NCBI RefSeq assembly: GCF_031127875.1
Contig: NZ_JARXIA010000017.1
Span: 102,253-166,252, forward strand
DNA from: Pelagicoccus sp. SDUM812005
Lineage (GTDB): Bacteria > Verrucomicrobiota > Verrucomicrobiia > Opitutales > Opitutaceae
Length of the DNA stretch: 64,000 bases
Direction of reading: 5' to 3'
Position 1 is the first letter of the stretch. Every line of letters begins with the position of its first letter. The notes beneath the pieces are model-generated. The model was not told where the DNA came from. It was given only the letters and a program-made list of their open reading frames with translations, and made no database searches. Positions 8,270 to 17,585 of this stretch are shown in pieces. Both the position numbers and the translations under genes were made by a program.

Positions 8270-9679
8270 ATGGTTACAGATCTGTCCCCCACCACGCTGC
8301 CGCAGCTCATCCAAGGCGGCATGGGCATCGCTATTTCAAGCTGGAAACTCGCCCGAGCAGTCGCCAGCCGCGGTCAATTGGGAGTCGTTTCCGGCACCGC
8401 TATCGATCGCGTCGTCGCCTGCCGCCTGCAGGAAGGCGACCAAGGCGGCTCCATCCGAAAAGCCGCGGAAACGTTTCCCGACCAAGGCCTCGCCACCCGC
8501 GTGCTCCAGCGCTGGTTCAAGCCGAACGGCCTCGACCGCCCCGGCACCTACCAGCCGGTCCCCCTCTTCAGCGTCAACCCTCCCAAGGCCCTTCTCGAGC
8601 TGGCCACTTTCGCCTCCTTCTGCGAGGTCTGGCTGGCCAAGCGCAAAGCCACCGGCCCCATCGGCATCAACTTGCTCGAGAAAATCCAAGCCCCCACTCT
8701 CCCCATCCTGTACGGGGCCCTGCTTGCCGGCGTGGATACCGTGCTCATGGGAGCCGGAATCCCACGCGAAATCCCCGGCCTGCTCGATCGACTCTGCCAA
8801 CACGAAGCCTGCTCCTTGCGCCTCAACGTTGAGAACGGAGCGGACGTAGAAATCCCTTTCGACCCTCGAATCGTCCAGGCTGAACTCGCGCCCCTCCCCC
8901 GCCCCCAATTCCTCGCGATCGTAAGCTCCCATGTCCTCGCCATGTCACTGGCCCGCTCCGGCGGCGTCGACGGCTTCGTCGTGGAAGGCCCCATCGCCGG
9001 CGGACACAACGCAGGACCCCGCGGCTGGAAGGTCGAAAGCGGCGAGGACCCCATCTACGGCCCCAAGGACGAAATCGATCTCGCCCGCATCCAGTCCCTC
9101 GGACTTCCCTTCTGGCTGGCAGGCGGCATGGACTCCCCCACCTCCCTCGCCGAAGCGCAAGCCCTCGGGGCTGCCGGCATCCAAGTCGGTACCGCATTCG
9201 CCTTCTGCTCCGACTCTGGCATGGAGCCCACCCTGCGCCGCCGGGCTATCGCCTACGCTCTCGCCGAAGACGTCGCCACTCGCACCGAAGGCCGCGGCTC
9301 CCCCACCGGCTACCCTTTCAAGACCCTCAACCTCAACGGCACCGAGGGCGGGCGTGACGCCGCCGACCGCGAACGCCAACCTTGCAATCACGGATACCTG
9401 CGCACCGCCTACCAAAAAGCGGACGGCAGCATCGGCTGGCGCTGCGCTGCCGAGCCTGAAGCCGACTACGTGCGCAAAGGCGGAAGCGCCGAAGACTGCG
9501 TCGGGCGCCGCTGCCTCTGTAATGGACTTTTGGCGACAGCCGGATTTCCCCACGCCATGAAAAGCGGCGGCATCGAGTACCCGCTCGTGACTTCCGGCAC
9601 CCTGCGCGACCTGCCGAGATTTCTCAAAGGCAGATCTGACTACGATGCCAACGATGTGCTCGATGAACTCGGCGTCTAG
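8270..9679 (+). CDS. Nitronate monooxygenase-family flavoprotein (NPD-like)
   Basis: The 469-residue protein matches the FMN-binding TIM-barrel family of nitronate monooxygenases and related 2-nitropropane dioxygenases. It begins with LIQGGMGIAIS (FMN-binding start), has GFVVEGPIAGGHNAG with the phosphate-contacting GGH motif, and carries AGGMDSP and GAAGIQVGTAF, which line the flavin site. It is longer than the roughly 350-residue class enzymes: a C-terminal extension (about 340-469) holds several Cys residues (CNHGYLR, CVGRRCLCNG), which could bind metal or be structural. The family oxidises nitroalkanes, or in the FabK branch reduces enoyl-ACP; which applies here is not clear. A FadR-like palindrome lies upstream. 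Confidence 0.85.
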   Translation: MVTDLSPTTLPQLIQGGMGIAISSWKLARAVASRGQLGVVSGTAIDRVVACRLQEGDQGGSIRKAAETFPDQGLATRVLQRWFKPNGLDRPGTYQPVPLFSVNPPKALLELATFASFCEVWLAKRKATGPIGINLLEKIQAPTLPILYGALLAGVDTVLMGAGIPREIPGLLDRLCQHEACSLRLNVENGADVEIPFDPRIVQAELAPLPRPQFLAIVSSHVLAMSLARSGGVDGFVVEGPIAGGHNAGPRGWKVESGEDPIYGPKDEIDLARIQSLGLPFWLAGGMDSPTSLAEAQALGAAGIQVGTAFAFCSDSGMEPTLRRRAIAYALAEDVATRTEGRGSPTGYPFKTLNLNGTEGGRDAADRERQPCNHGYLRTAYQKADGSIGWRCAAEPEADYVRKGGSAEDCVGRRCLCNGLLATAGFPHAMKSGGIEYPLVTSGTLRDLPRFLKGRSDYDANDVLDELGV

Positions 9680-9778
9680 CGCAGCCTCCCGATACAACGG
9701 CAACGCTTCCCGAGTCGCCAGCTCGCGGAAGCCGGAGGAGCCCGGAACAATTAAGGACTGGCCATTCGCCGCCTCGGC

Positions 9779-10276
9779 ATGGTCTCATCGACCATGCTCC
9801 GTCGCTTGCAAAGCTTCTTTCACCCGCTTCTCGTCTTCACCCTCCTTTTCGCCTCCACCTACAGCCTGCACGCCCGTCCCGCAAGCAAGCGCGCCCTCGA
9901 GAAGGCATTCCTCGAATCCAACGCAAACAGGCCTGGAGTCGTCACCACCAAATCAGGACTGCAATACGAAGCGCTGCAAAAGGGCACCGGAACCGAGTAT
10001 CCAAAAAGACGCGACACCGTCATAGTACACTTAGAAGGAAAGCTCACCGACGGGACCGTATTCGAAAGTACCCTCCACCGCCCTAAGCCAGTCGAAATCC
10101 CTATCAGCAAACTGGTATCGGGATGCCGCGAGGCAATCAGACTGATGAACGTCGGCGACAAGTATCGATTCTACCTGCCCAGCAAGCTTGGCTACGGAGG
10201 GAGTCAGCAAGGAGATATTCCACCGTACTCAGTCCTCATTTTCGAGATCGAGCTCTTCGAAATCGTGAATCGCTAA
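9779..10276 (+). CDS. FKBP-type peptidyl-prolyl cis-trans isomerase, exported
   Basis: The 165-residue protein has a signal peptide (HPLLVFTLLFASTYSLHARP) and one FKBP domain (about residues 55-163) with SGLQYEALQKGTG, GKLTDGTVFEST, the LPSKLGYGG catalytic-site loop and PPYSVLIFEIEL. It would catalyse proline isomerisation during folding of periplasmic or outer-membrane proteins, like FkpA/FklB. A short N-terminal helix precedes the domain as in Mip-type enzymes, but it is too short for the full dimerisation domain. A second in-frame ATG lies at 9794; both starts keep the signal peptide. Confidence 0.9.
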   Translation: MVSSTMLRRLQSFFHPLLVFTLLFASTYSLHARPASKRALEKAFLESNANRPGVVTTKSGLQYEALQKGTGTEYPKRRDTVIVHLEGKLTDGTVFESTLHRPKPVEIPISKLVSGCREAIRLMNVGDKYRFYLPSKLGYGGSQQGDIPPYSVLIFEIELFEIVNR

Positions 10277-10283
10277 GCTGCCT

Positions 10284-11591
10284 TCAACGCCTACGTATTT
10301 GCACAACAGATACAATCCCAGCGACTACGACCAACGGCAGACAACTCAGCAGCAACACCGACCACCCGAACCGAAAGAGAAACCAGCCAGCCGACAAAGC
10401 AACAACCGCCTGGCAGCCAAAGACCGCGAAATCGTTGGCTGCTTGAGCCTTGTAGCGTTCGTTCCCCCGGTATGCCCGCGGCAGCAGAGCCGTACCGCTG
10501 GCGAAGAGAAAATTCCAACCTACCCCCAGCAACACCAAGGCGCCCCAGAAATGGGCAAAAGCCTCACCCTGTAAGGCTACGATCAATACAATCCCGTAAG
10601 CCAAGGAACCAGCAAGCATCAGCTTCCCCGGACCAAACCGCTTCATCAACCAACCGGCGAACAAGCTCGGCAAATACATCGCGACGATATGCCACTGGAT
10701 CACTCGCTTGGTATCGTCCAAGCTGAAACCGCAAAGCTCATGCATGGTGATGGGCGTTGCCGTCATGATAAAGCTCATCACCGCATAACTGAGAGCCGCC
10801 GTTCCCGCCGCGATCAGGAACGCCGGCGACTTTACGATTCCAGCCAAAGGACGATCCGCGACCTCCGTTCTCTCCAGTCGCCTTACGGGCTCCTTGTAAA
10901 AGGAAAATACCGCAATAGCCATCAGCAGCACTCCTCCCAGCAAGGCGAAGGAACCTGCAAAGCCGTAAGGCGACTCCAGCCAGTCCCGCCCCCGGGCCCC
11001 CACCTCCGGACCCAAGTAGGCCGCGACCAAGCCCCCTGTCATAAACGCCGACAAAGCCGGACCGTAATTGGCTGGATCGGGTACGCTCTCCAAAGCGGCG
11101 AAACGAATCTGTTGACCGAAGGCCGAGGCGACTCCCATGCAATAAGAAGAGCCCAGCAACAGGGCGAACGACACTTCCCGCGCCGCCAAAAACCCCAACC
11201 CGCAGGCCAACAAGCCGAAGCCGAAACCGACGTATCCACCCCGCTTCCTCCCCAATCGCTTCATGACGAACGCAACCGGCACCGTAGCCGAAGCCGTTCC
11301 CACCACCATCAAGGCCACCGGCAAGGTCACCAAGGATTCGTCCTCCGCCACCTTAGCCGCCAACAAGCCGCTCACCAAGATCATCATCGGCACCATGCTC
11401 AAAGCCAACGATTGGCTGGCAGCCAGGATCCAGACGTTTCCAGGCAAAGACTTGAAGGCGCTGAAATTCATTCCTCCCCAAACAATCCAAAGCGCCACCC
11501 GACTGCGAGGATCTTTACCCCACCTCCGCAAAGCCCAACGCAAGATCACAATACCCTTAACTAGGTTCACCTCATCTGTTTCCTCATACAA
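10284..11591 (-). CDS. MFS transporter
   Basis: This is a major facilitator superfamily protein with about 12 hydrophobic segments and the loop motif VMKRLGRKRGG between helices 2 and 3. The C-half repeats the pattern (GWLMKRFGPGKL). The substrate is not evident. The frame opens with TTG at 11591; an ATG at 11471 begins just before the first membrane helix (MNFSAFKSLPGNVW) but has its GGAGG directly abutting it. The N-terminal 40 residues are basic and could be cytoplasmic or non-coding, so the start is uncertain. It converges with the FKBP gene. Confidence 0.8.
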   Translation of the reverse strand: MYEETDEVNLVKGIVILRWALRRWGKDPRSRVALWIVWGGMNFSAFKSLPGNVWILAASQSLALSMVPMMILVSGLLAAKVAEDESLVTLPVALMVVGTASATVPVAFVMKRLGRKRGGYVGFGFGLLACGLGFLAAREVSFALLLGSSYCMGVASAFGQQIRFAALESVPDPANYGPALSAFMTGGLVAAYLGPEVGARGRDWLESPYGFAGSFALLGGVLLMAIAVFSFYKEPVRRLERTEVADRPLAGIVKSPAFLIAAGTAALSYAVMSFIMTATPITMHELCGFSLDDTKRVIQWHIVAMYLPSLFAGWLMKRFGPGKLMLAGSLAYGIVLIVALQGEAFAHFWGALVLLGVGWNFLFASGTALLPRAYRGNERYKAQAANDFAVFGCQAVVALSAGWFLFRFGWSVLLLSCLPLVVVAGIVSVVQIRRR

Positions 11592-11737
11592 CTCGAAGGT
11601 GCCAACCTATAGACTTATGACGACGAAATCTGATACGATTCGCTCCCATTTCCCATAAACAAGGAGGACAATCATTTCCCCCTTTAACGAGTTCCTAAGA
11701 TGCTGGAATTCGTAACATCCTACCCCCTACTCCGGCC

Positions 11738-12403
11738 ATGAAAAAAGCTATCATAACCTTCCTGATCTTCCTGTATCCAAGTATCTCACAGGCAGTGACA
11801 ATCGAACTCCGCACCATCATCGCAGTCGCGGCAGAACTAAAAGACTTATTCGGCGACACAGCGCCCACACCCATCATCGAAACAAATGATGATCCTTGCA
11901 GCCTCACCCTCTCTATCAACAATCTTCGCGGACCATACGGGAACTACACTTACAGCGAGAAAAACATTGCCTGGAACCAATACTGGCAAGGCTCATTGGT
12001 GATAGAGGCCGCTGAAGGTTTCGTCAAAAAAGATCGTCTTGAAATTTCGGGTACAGTCCAACATCGAGACGAGTTTTGTCACGAAAACTTAGGTAATCCA
12101 GGCCCCCCGCTTTCCTTCCTTTTCAACCTCGATCTCAATACCAGTTCGATCGCAAATCTCGTAAACGAACAGGGGCAGATCACTTTAAACTCTCCCCTAG
12201 ACGATGGTCCCCACCTCGAGCACCATGACTTTCTAACAAGAGCCAGACTCAGAGGTAACGTATTCGATGAAGGTAGCGAAATCGGACAGGTGCACCTTAG
12301 CATCGCTGCCGTACATGTCTCAGATTCAGTTTCAACAATAGGATTGCTAGGCGCTTGCCTTCTTTCTCTCACCCTCGCAACCCGACGCCTAAGACTTCGC
12401 TAA
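11738..12403 (+). CDS. Secreted protein with divergent VPDSG-CTERM-like sorting tail
   Basis: The 221-residue product has a signal peptide (MKKAIITFLIFLYPSISQA), a beta-rich body with three Cys residues, and a C-terminus of VSDSVSTIGLLGACLLSLTLATRRLRLR type (quoted in two parts: VSDSVSTIGLLG, then a hydrophobic helix and RRLRLR). Signature, membrane helix and basic end are the layout of the VPDSG-CTERM/PEP-CTERM sorting signals handled by exosortase-like enzymes in Verrucomicrobia; the proline and glycine of the signature are replaced here. The gene is clearly more AT-rich than its neighbours, which may indicate transfer. The body has no family I recognise. Confidence 0.7.
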   Translation: MKKAIITFLIFLYPSISQAVTIELRTIIAVAAELKDLFGDTAPTPIIETNDDPCSLTLSINNLRGPYGNYTYSEKNIAWNQYWQGSLVIEAAEGFVKKDRLEISGTVQHRDEFCHENLGNPGPPLSFLFNLDLNTSSIANLVNEQGQITLNSPLDDGPHLEHHDFLTRARLRGNVFDEGSEIGQVHLSIAAVHVSDSVSTIGLLGACLLSLTLATRRLRLR

Positions 12404-12681
12404 TCACTAGCCTAGTGCTTGAACCTCCCTCCCCCCCAAAAAAATCATTACCAAAAGAAGAGGGATTGCCGTTTACCTGTAGGGCCGCCGCCGTGGGAGA
12501 CGAAGCTCAAAGTGCGAAGGCTGCTTGCGACGTGCCGCAGATCCCTGCACTGTTATCCTGCATTGCGGCGTGGCGCGAGCGCCAGCCCTACACTCGAGAG
12601 CGTCTCCCCGCAAAAGGGTGATAAGCCAAAAAAAGCGGATATCCAGTTGCGAAACTCCTATTCCTACATATGTAGTACTAT
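12404..12681. other. Intergenic region with repeat-like GC-rich block
   Basis: No convincing gene is present. The stretch 12478-12610 is a GC-rich block that includes ATCCTGCATTGCGG, the reverse complement of the CCGCATTGCAGGAT-like end of the dispersed repeat seen at 3969 and 41030, plus paired GGCGCGAGCGCC-type inverted segments. The last 40 bases before the next ATG are AT-rich and may hold its promoter. Confidence 0.45.
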
Positions 12682-13368
12682 ATGTACTTCAAGGCGATCT
12701 TATGGGGATCCTTTCTGTTCAGCCTCGCATTGGTTGGGGAGCAGGCGAGGTTGCGGATCCTGCAAAACAAGCTCCACGCGGAACACCACCAAAGGAGTCC
12801 GCTCAGTATCCACAAATCGGGCACGATCCTCAAGTTCAGCGGGCAGGCTCACTTCGAGATTCCTCTCCAAGCCGCTATCGACTCCGCCGTCCAGCACGGC
12901 TACTCGGATTCCCTCCTTCGCTACCTCAGCCACCGCTACGGCGAAATCCTTCCCTATTGGGAAACACCGACCGGCCTGCGCTTCGAGCTCGACCACCTCA
13001 CCCAACACCTGATCAAGGAGCGAGTATTCACCGTCGTGCACCCTATCACCGGCCAGCGACACCACAGCTTTCAAATCCTCCCCGAATCCGAACACTACTA
13101 CTTCGCCTACGCTTACGAAGACGGGACGACCTTTTACGAAGAGGAAAAGCCAGACTTCCACCTGGGGCCCTACTGCCTGCTCGAACTTCGCCACCTCGGC
13201 TACGCGATCGCTTTCGAGGACCTTTCCAGGGAGCCCTTCCACGCTTGCCTCCACCGCGCCCGCGCCCCCAAGCCCCCCACGCTGCAGCTTAACACCAACC
13301 ACATACAGCCCGACCTCTCCACCGAGTTCCTCCGCATCCTCGCCAATCCCGACCCCACGGTTTTCTAA
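12682..13368 (+). CDS. Hypothetical membrane-anchored protein
   Basis: The 228-residue protein starts with a hydrophobic segment (residues 3-18, FKAILWGSFLFSLALVG), likely an uncleaved anchor or signal. A soluble part rich in His and aromatic residues follows (HYYFAYAYEDGTTFYEEEKPDFH). Codon choice and GC match the backbone, and the frame is uninterrupted, so it is probably real. I recognise no family. It ends 41 bp before the DUF2809 gene. Confidence 0.65.
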   Translation: MYFKAILWGSFLFSLALVGEQARLRILQNKLHAEHHQRSPLSIHKSGTILKFSGQAHFEIPLQAAIDSAVQHGYSDSLLRYLSHRYGEILPYWETPTGLRFELDHLTQHLIKERVFTVVHPITGQRHHSFQILPESEHYYFAYAYEDGTTFYEEEKPDFHLGPYCLLELRHLGYAIAFEDLSREPFHACLHRARAPKPPTLQLNTNHIQPDLSTEFLRILANPDPTVF

Positions 13369-13409
13369 ATTCGTATCCAATTTTTGGACTCGCCTGATCC
13401 AACAAGCGC

Positions 13410-13832
13410 TTGCCGGAGCAAACGATTTCTGAATGCTTCGCAGGAGTGAATCCCGACTCCTCAACGAAACCGCTCCCACGCGCCCGCCTCGTTCTCCTAG
13501 CCGCGCTCACGATTGCGATCGGACTGCTTTCGCGTCGCTTCCCCATCGCTGGCAACTACCCGGGCGACGCCCTCTGGGCAACCTTGGTCTATTTCCTCTG
13601 GGCAATCCTGCTGCCGCATCGTCCCTATCGCCTACACTTTTTCCTAGCGGCTACCACCGCGGCCTGCGTGGAATTCAGCCAGCTCTACCACGCCCCCTGG
13701 ATCGACAGCTTTCGCCAAACCCTCGCCGGTCGCCTAGCGTTGGGTTCCGGATTCGATCCCTACGACTTGCTCGCCTACGCGATCGGCTGCGTCCTCGGAC
13801 TTATCTGCGTTCACCGTCTCGCTCCGAAGTAA
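13410..13832 (+). CDS. DUF2809 family membrane protein
   Basis: The 140-residue protein has four hydrophobic helices and the DUF2809 pattern: RRFPIAGNYPGDALWATLVYF near the start, a middle helix with ECSQ-like VEFSQLYHAPW, and a C-terminal GSGFDPYDLLAYAIGC segment. DUF2809 proteins are small VanZ-like inner-membrane proteins of unknown role. The frame opens at a TTG (13410); a GTG at 13446 next to an AGGAG could be the real start and would remove twelve polar residues. Confidence 0.85.
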   Translation: MPEQTISECFAGVNPDSSTKPLPRARLVLLAALTIAIGLLSRRFPIAGNYPGDALWATLVYFLWAILLPHRPYRLHFFLAATTAACVEFSQLYHAPWIDSFRQTLAGRLALGSGFDPYDLLAYAIGCVLGLICVHRLAPK

Positions 13833-13950
13833 TCCAGCATCCTTAAATTGGATACAGGGACGGATGCCGGCCCCGCCGCCACCCCATTATTTTGCTCACA
13901 CACAAGAACCGCCCGATTCGGCTTCCAACATTTGCGGAGGTGTCTAGGTC

Positions 13951-13966
13951 TGGTATCCTAATACCA
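13951..13966. promoter_or_regulatory. Dyad operator candidate upstream of xylanase
   Basis: TGGTAT-CCTA-ATACCA is a perfect 6-bp inverted repeat with a 4-bp spacer, ending 19 bp before the xylanase ATG. Its position would let a bound repressor block transcription or early elongation. GntR- and LacI-type regulators of hexuronate and xylan use often bind dyads of this general shape, but no regulator gene is nearby. Confidence 0.4.
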
Positions 13967-13985
13967 CCCCGAGATACCGAATACC

Positions 13986-16055
13986 ATGAATGCCACCCCC
14001 ATCTTCAGGTCCTTCTTGCTGCTCGCCCTCAGTGTCGCTCTAGGCAGCCCGGCATGGACCAAAACCGCCGCGCCTGAGGGAGGCGTCAGCATTATTCCGA
14101 GCAATCCCCTCGCCAGCAACTTCTGGCCAGGCAGCTACAACGACAGCCCAGTCGCTAGCGCTGAAATCGTCTCAGCCGACCATCCCGACTTCGAGCAAGC
14201 CTTGCGGGTAACGGTTACCAACCCGGCCGGCCAGTACTGGAACGGAGCCCTGCAAGTCGGCAGCACCAGCAGCGTTTCCCAGGGCGACGTACTTTTCGTC
14301 CGCGCCTTCTTTCGCTCCATCGAGTCCAAGGACGAATCCGGAGTCGGCTTCGCCACGATCTTCGCCCAAGGCCCCGGCCCCAGCTACACCAAGTACCTGC
14401 AGCGCGAAATCACCGCTGGCTCGCAATGGGTCGAGTACCTGTTTCCCTTCGAGATAACGGAGGACCATCCCACTGGATCGCTAAGCTTGCAAATCGGAGC
14501 CGGCGCCGGCTCGAAAACCCAGACGTGGGAAATCGGCGGCATCGAGTTTCTCAACTACAAAAAGACACTGGCAGTCGCCGACCTTCCGGTCACTCGCCCC
14601 ACCTACGCCGGGCGCGACCCCGACGCGAGCTGGCGCTCCGCAGCGGCAGCCCGTATCGAGAAGTATCGGAAAGGTGACTTCAAGATCCACGTTTTGGATA
14701 CAAACGGAGCCCCTCTTCCCGACGCCGAGGTAAACGTCTCCTTCGTTCGCCACGCCTACCATTTCGGTTCGGTCATCGTAGCTCATCGACTTTTCAGCGA
14801 TGACCCAGACGACGTTATCTACCGCGAGAAATTCCTCGACCTCTTCAACCAAAGCGGACCGGAGAACGACTTCAAATGGGGACCGTGGGCTGGCGAATGG
14901 GGAAGCAGCTTCAACGCCCAACAAACCCTCGACGCCATGCAATGGCTGCAAGATCGCAACATCTATACCCGCGGCCACGTCATGGTCTGGCCATCCAAGC
15001 GCAACTTGCCCAACCTCATCCAAAGCTACCTGCCCGAAGGCGATCCCGCCAATGCCGACCCCGCCGCCAAACAAATCGTGCTCGACCACATCGACGATGT
15101 CGCCAGCCGCAGCGAACCGGTGATCGACGAATGGGACGTGCTCAACGAACCCTACGACAACCACTACCTGATGGACGCCTTCGGCAACCAAGTCATGCTA
15201 GACTGGTTCCACCGCGCCCGCGCCCACCTCCCGCAACAGGGCCTTTACATCAACGACTACAGCATCCTCTCGGGCGGCGGACGTGACTTCGCCCACCAAC
15301 AGCACTTCGAAGATACCATCTCGTATTTGGTTTCCAACGACGCCCCCATCACTGGCATCGGCATGCAAGGCCACTTCAGTTCCTCGCCCACCGGCATCGA
15401 ACTGGTTTACAGCATTCTCGAGCGCTTCCACCACGCCTTCCCGAAACTCAACATTCGCGTCACCGAATTCGACGTCAGCACCGAAGACGAAGACATGCAG
15501 GCGGACTATACGCGCGACTTCCTCACCATCATGTTCAGCCACCCCGCTACCGTTGGCGTGCAAGCTTGGGGTTTCTGGGAAAACGCCCACTGGCGCCCCT
15601 CCGCAGCCATGTATACCGCTGACTGGCGCGAGAAACCCAATGCGGTCGCCTGGAGAGAAATGACCCAAGAAACCTGGTGGAACGACTTCGCGGGAAAAAC
15701 CGATGCCAAGGGCACATTCGCCGCGCGCGGGTTCTACGGCGACTACCTCGTCACCGTTCAACTAGGAGACTCAGTCCATCAGTTTCCCCTTCCCCTCAAG
15801 CCGGGAGGCCCCAATACCGCCTCCCTCCACCTTTCTCCGTCACCGCCTGCTCCCGATCTCCGCATCGACGGCCCCGCAGGCGAACCTGTAGTTGCATTTC
15901 CAGACACTAGCTCCGGAAGCTACTACCTCGAAACGTCCACCGACCTGCAACGCTGGACCCCCGTCGCGAAGATCAAGGAAATGCCCAGCGAGGTGCGCTA
16001 CAGCATGCCGATAAAGGACCACGGAGCGGTTTTCTACCGATTGACAGCGAATTGA
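13986..16055 (+). CDS. Secreted GH10 endo-1,4-beta-xylanase with N-terminal carbohydrate-binding region
   Basis: The 689-residue protein has a signal peptide (LLLALSVALGSPAW), a beta-sandwich region at about 35-195 that resembles a CBM4/9-type carbohydrate-binding module, and a GH10 domain at about 215-560. The barrel shows HAYHFGSVI, NDFKWGPW, RGHVMVWP, WDVLNEPYD with acid/base Glu388, and VTEFDV with nucleophile Glu494, then GVQAWGFWE. The C-terminal 90 residues form small beta modules ending in YYLETSTDLQRWTPV, a tail common in verrucomicrobial secreted enzymes. It should cleave xylan backbones outside the cell. No other xylan genes flank it. Confidence 0.93.
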   Translation: MNATPIFRSFLLLALSVALGSPAWTKTAAPEGGVSIIPSNPLASNFWPGSYNDSPVASAEIVSADHPDFEQALRVTVTNPAGQYWNGALQVGSTSSVSQGDVLFVRAFFRSIESKDESGVGFATIFAQGPGPSYTKYLQREITAGSQWVEYLFPFEITEDHPTGSLSLQIGAGAGSKTQTWEIGGIEFLNYKKTLAVADLPVTRPTYAGRDPDASWRSAAAARIEKYRKGDFKIHVLDTNGAPLPDAEVNVSFVRHAYHFGSVIVAHRLFSDDPDDVIYREKFLDLFNQSGPENDFKWGPWAGEWGSSFNAQQTLDAMQWLQDRNIYTRGHVMVWPSKRNLPNLIQSYLPEGDPANADPAAKQIVLDHIDDVASRSEPVIDEWDVLNEPYDNHYLMDAFGNQVMLDWFHRARAHLPQQGLYINDYSILSGGGRDFAHQQHFEDTISYLVSNDAPITGIGMQGHFSSSPTGIELVYSILERFHHAFPKLNIRVTEFDVSTEDEDMQADYTRDFLTIMFSHPATVGVQAWGFWENAHWRPSAAMYTADWREKPNAVAWREMTQETWWNDFAGKTDAKGTFAARGFYGDYLVTVQLGDSVHQFPLPLKPGGPNTASLHLSPSPPAPDLRIDGPAGEPVVAFPDTSSGSYYLETSTDLQRWTPVAKIKEMPSEVRYSMPIKDHGAVFYRLTAN

Positions 16056-16154
16056 AGTACCCTAACCCGCCGCAATTCAGAGTTGAGCAGCCCGCAGAAA
16101 TCCTTTTCATAGGGCCGAATCCTGAACCACTGCTAATCCAACCCATAAACAATC

Positions 16155-16463
16155 ATGGATCCTAAGACTCGCGGCATCGTAGCCTACCTCACAATTATTG
16201 GCTGGGTCATCGCCCTCGTCACCAACAACCCGAAGGACGAGCAAACCTCCTTCCACCTGCGACAGATGCTCGGGATCATCCTGCTAAGCGTAGCCGCCAG
16301 CATCCTGGCCGCGATCCCTCTGCTCGGCTTGCTCATCTGGCCTATCGGCATGATCGCCGCCTTTATCCTTTGGGTCATCGGACTGATCAGCGCCATCGAA
16401 GGCTCCCGCAAACAAGTGCCATTCGTCGGCGAATACTTCCAAGAGTGGTTCAAGGGACTATAG
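16155..16463 (+). CDS. Small DUF4870-like membrane protein
   Basis: The 102-residue protein has three hydrophobic helices and begins MDPKTRGIVAYLTIIGWVIA, followed by a conserved-looking cytoplasmic stretch with FHLRQMLG. This matches the DUF4870/TIC20-like small membrane proteins whose function is unknown. It is followed by a clear intrinsic terminator and precedes an MscS gene by 200 bp, so both are probably separately transcribed. Confidence 0.8.
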   Translation: MDPKTRGIVAYLTIIGWVIALVTNNPKDEQTSFHLRQMLGIILLSVAASILAAIPLLGLLIWPIGMIAAFILWVIGLISAIEGSRKQVPFVGEYFQEWFKGL

Positions 16464-16493
16464 CGGCCCCTTCATATAACCGATCCCTTTCCC

Positions 16494-16529
16494 AGCCCCG
16501 TTCCGCGTCGAAGCGCGACGGGGCTTTTT
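16494..16529 (+). terminator. Rho-independent terminator after DUF4870-like gene
   Basis: Arms AGCCCCGT (16494-16501) and ACGGGGCT (16518-16525) enclose an inner CGCG-TCGAA-CGCG hairpin, followed by TTTTT. Confidence 0.85.
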
Positions 16530-16664
16530 CGCGTCCCGACGAGACCCGTCACCATTTGTTCACCGATTTTCCGCGAATCCGCATTGCGCGCAGGTTGCAA
16601 ATCGCAACACTTTCGGCATCAGGTAATTCCACCTTTCCTTCCAACTAAGCAAACAACCCAATAA

Positions 16665-17552
16665 ATGGCAGCAGAAGACCCAGAAACTACCAGCGTCGCA
16701 TCCGAAGTCGCTGACACGACCTCCGAATTCCTCGGCGTCGACCTCAACGCAATCGGAGAAAAGATCACCGAAACCGTTTCCCTCTACGGACTCAGCATCC
16801 TCGCCGCTATCGTCATCTTCGTGGTGGGTCGCTTCATAGCGAACCTAGCCACCAAGGGACTCCGCGGCGTCATGGAGCGGCGAAACATCGACCCCTCCTT
16901 GGTCGGCTTCGCCACCGGACTGACCCACGCCCTCCTGATGACCTTCGTCATCATCGCAGCCCTCAGCCGTATCGGCATCCAGACCACCTCCCTCGTGGCC
17001 ATCATCGGCGCCGCCGGCCTCGCCGTCGGTCTCGCCCTGCAAGGCTCCCTCTCCAACTTCGCCGCCGGCGTGCTCATCATCATCTTCAAGCCCTACCGCG
17101 TGGGCGACTACGTCGTTGCCAGCGGAGCCGAAGGCGTAGTCGAAGACATCGGCATCTTCACCACCACCGTGGTCACCCTCGACCACCGCACCCAAATCAT
17201 TCCCAACTCGGTCGCCACCAGCGGAGTCATCGAAAACTATACCACAAAGGGTATCCGCAGACTGGATATCGTGCCCGGCGTCAGCTACGGCGACGACATC
17301 CGCAAGGTTAAGAAGGTGCTCGAGGAAATCATCGCAGCCGAACCGCGCGTGCTGGCCGAGCCCAAGCCCTTCGTTGGCGTAGCCGAAATGGCCGACAGCT
17401 CCGTGAACTTCGCCTTCCGCCCCTGGGTAAAGGTCGAAGACTACTGGGACCTCTTCTTCCAATTCAACGAGCAGATCAAGATCCGCTTCGACGAAGAAGA
17501 CATCACCATCCCCTTCCCGCAACGCGACGTTCACCTCTTCCAGCAAAAGTAG
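16665..17552 (+). CDS. mscS: MscS-type mechanosensitive channel
   Basis: The 295-residue protein has the E. coli MscS length and plan. Helices lie at about 40-65 and 85-105, and the pore helix TM3 has the Gly/Ala pattern AAGLAVGLALQGSLSNFAAGVLI. The beta domain follows with FKPYRVGDYVVA and TQIIPNS. It would form a heptameric inner-membrane channel that releases solutes on hypo-osmotic shock. The family assignment is very clear; the symbol is by similarity. A terminator follows the stop codon. Confidence 0.95.
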   Translation: MAAEDPETTSVASEVADTTSEFLGVDLNAIGEKITETVSLYGLSILAAIVIFVVGRFIANLATKGLRGVMERRNIDPSLVGFATGLTHALLMTFVIIAALSRIGIQTTSLVAIIGAAGLAVGLALQGSLSNFAAGVLIIIFKPYRVGDYVVASGAEGVVEDIGIFTTTVVTLDHRTQIIPNSVATSGVIENYTTKGIRRLDIVPGVSYGDDIRKVKKVLEEIIAAEPRVLAEPKPFVGVAEMADSSVNFAFRPWVKVEDYWDLFFQFNEQIKIRFDEEDITIPFPQRDVHLFQQK

Positions 17553-17585
17553 GCGAAGCTCCAAGCGCAGCAAACTTTCGCAACG

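Noticed and set aside
11661..11738. Strong AAGGAGG at 11661 suggesting a leader gene
   Set aside because: No ATG, GTG or TTG lies at a suitable distance; only ATC/ATT codons follow and the frame ends after about 15 codons.
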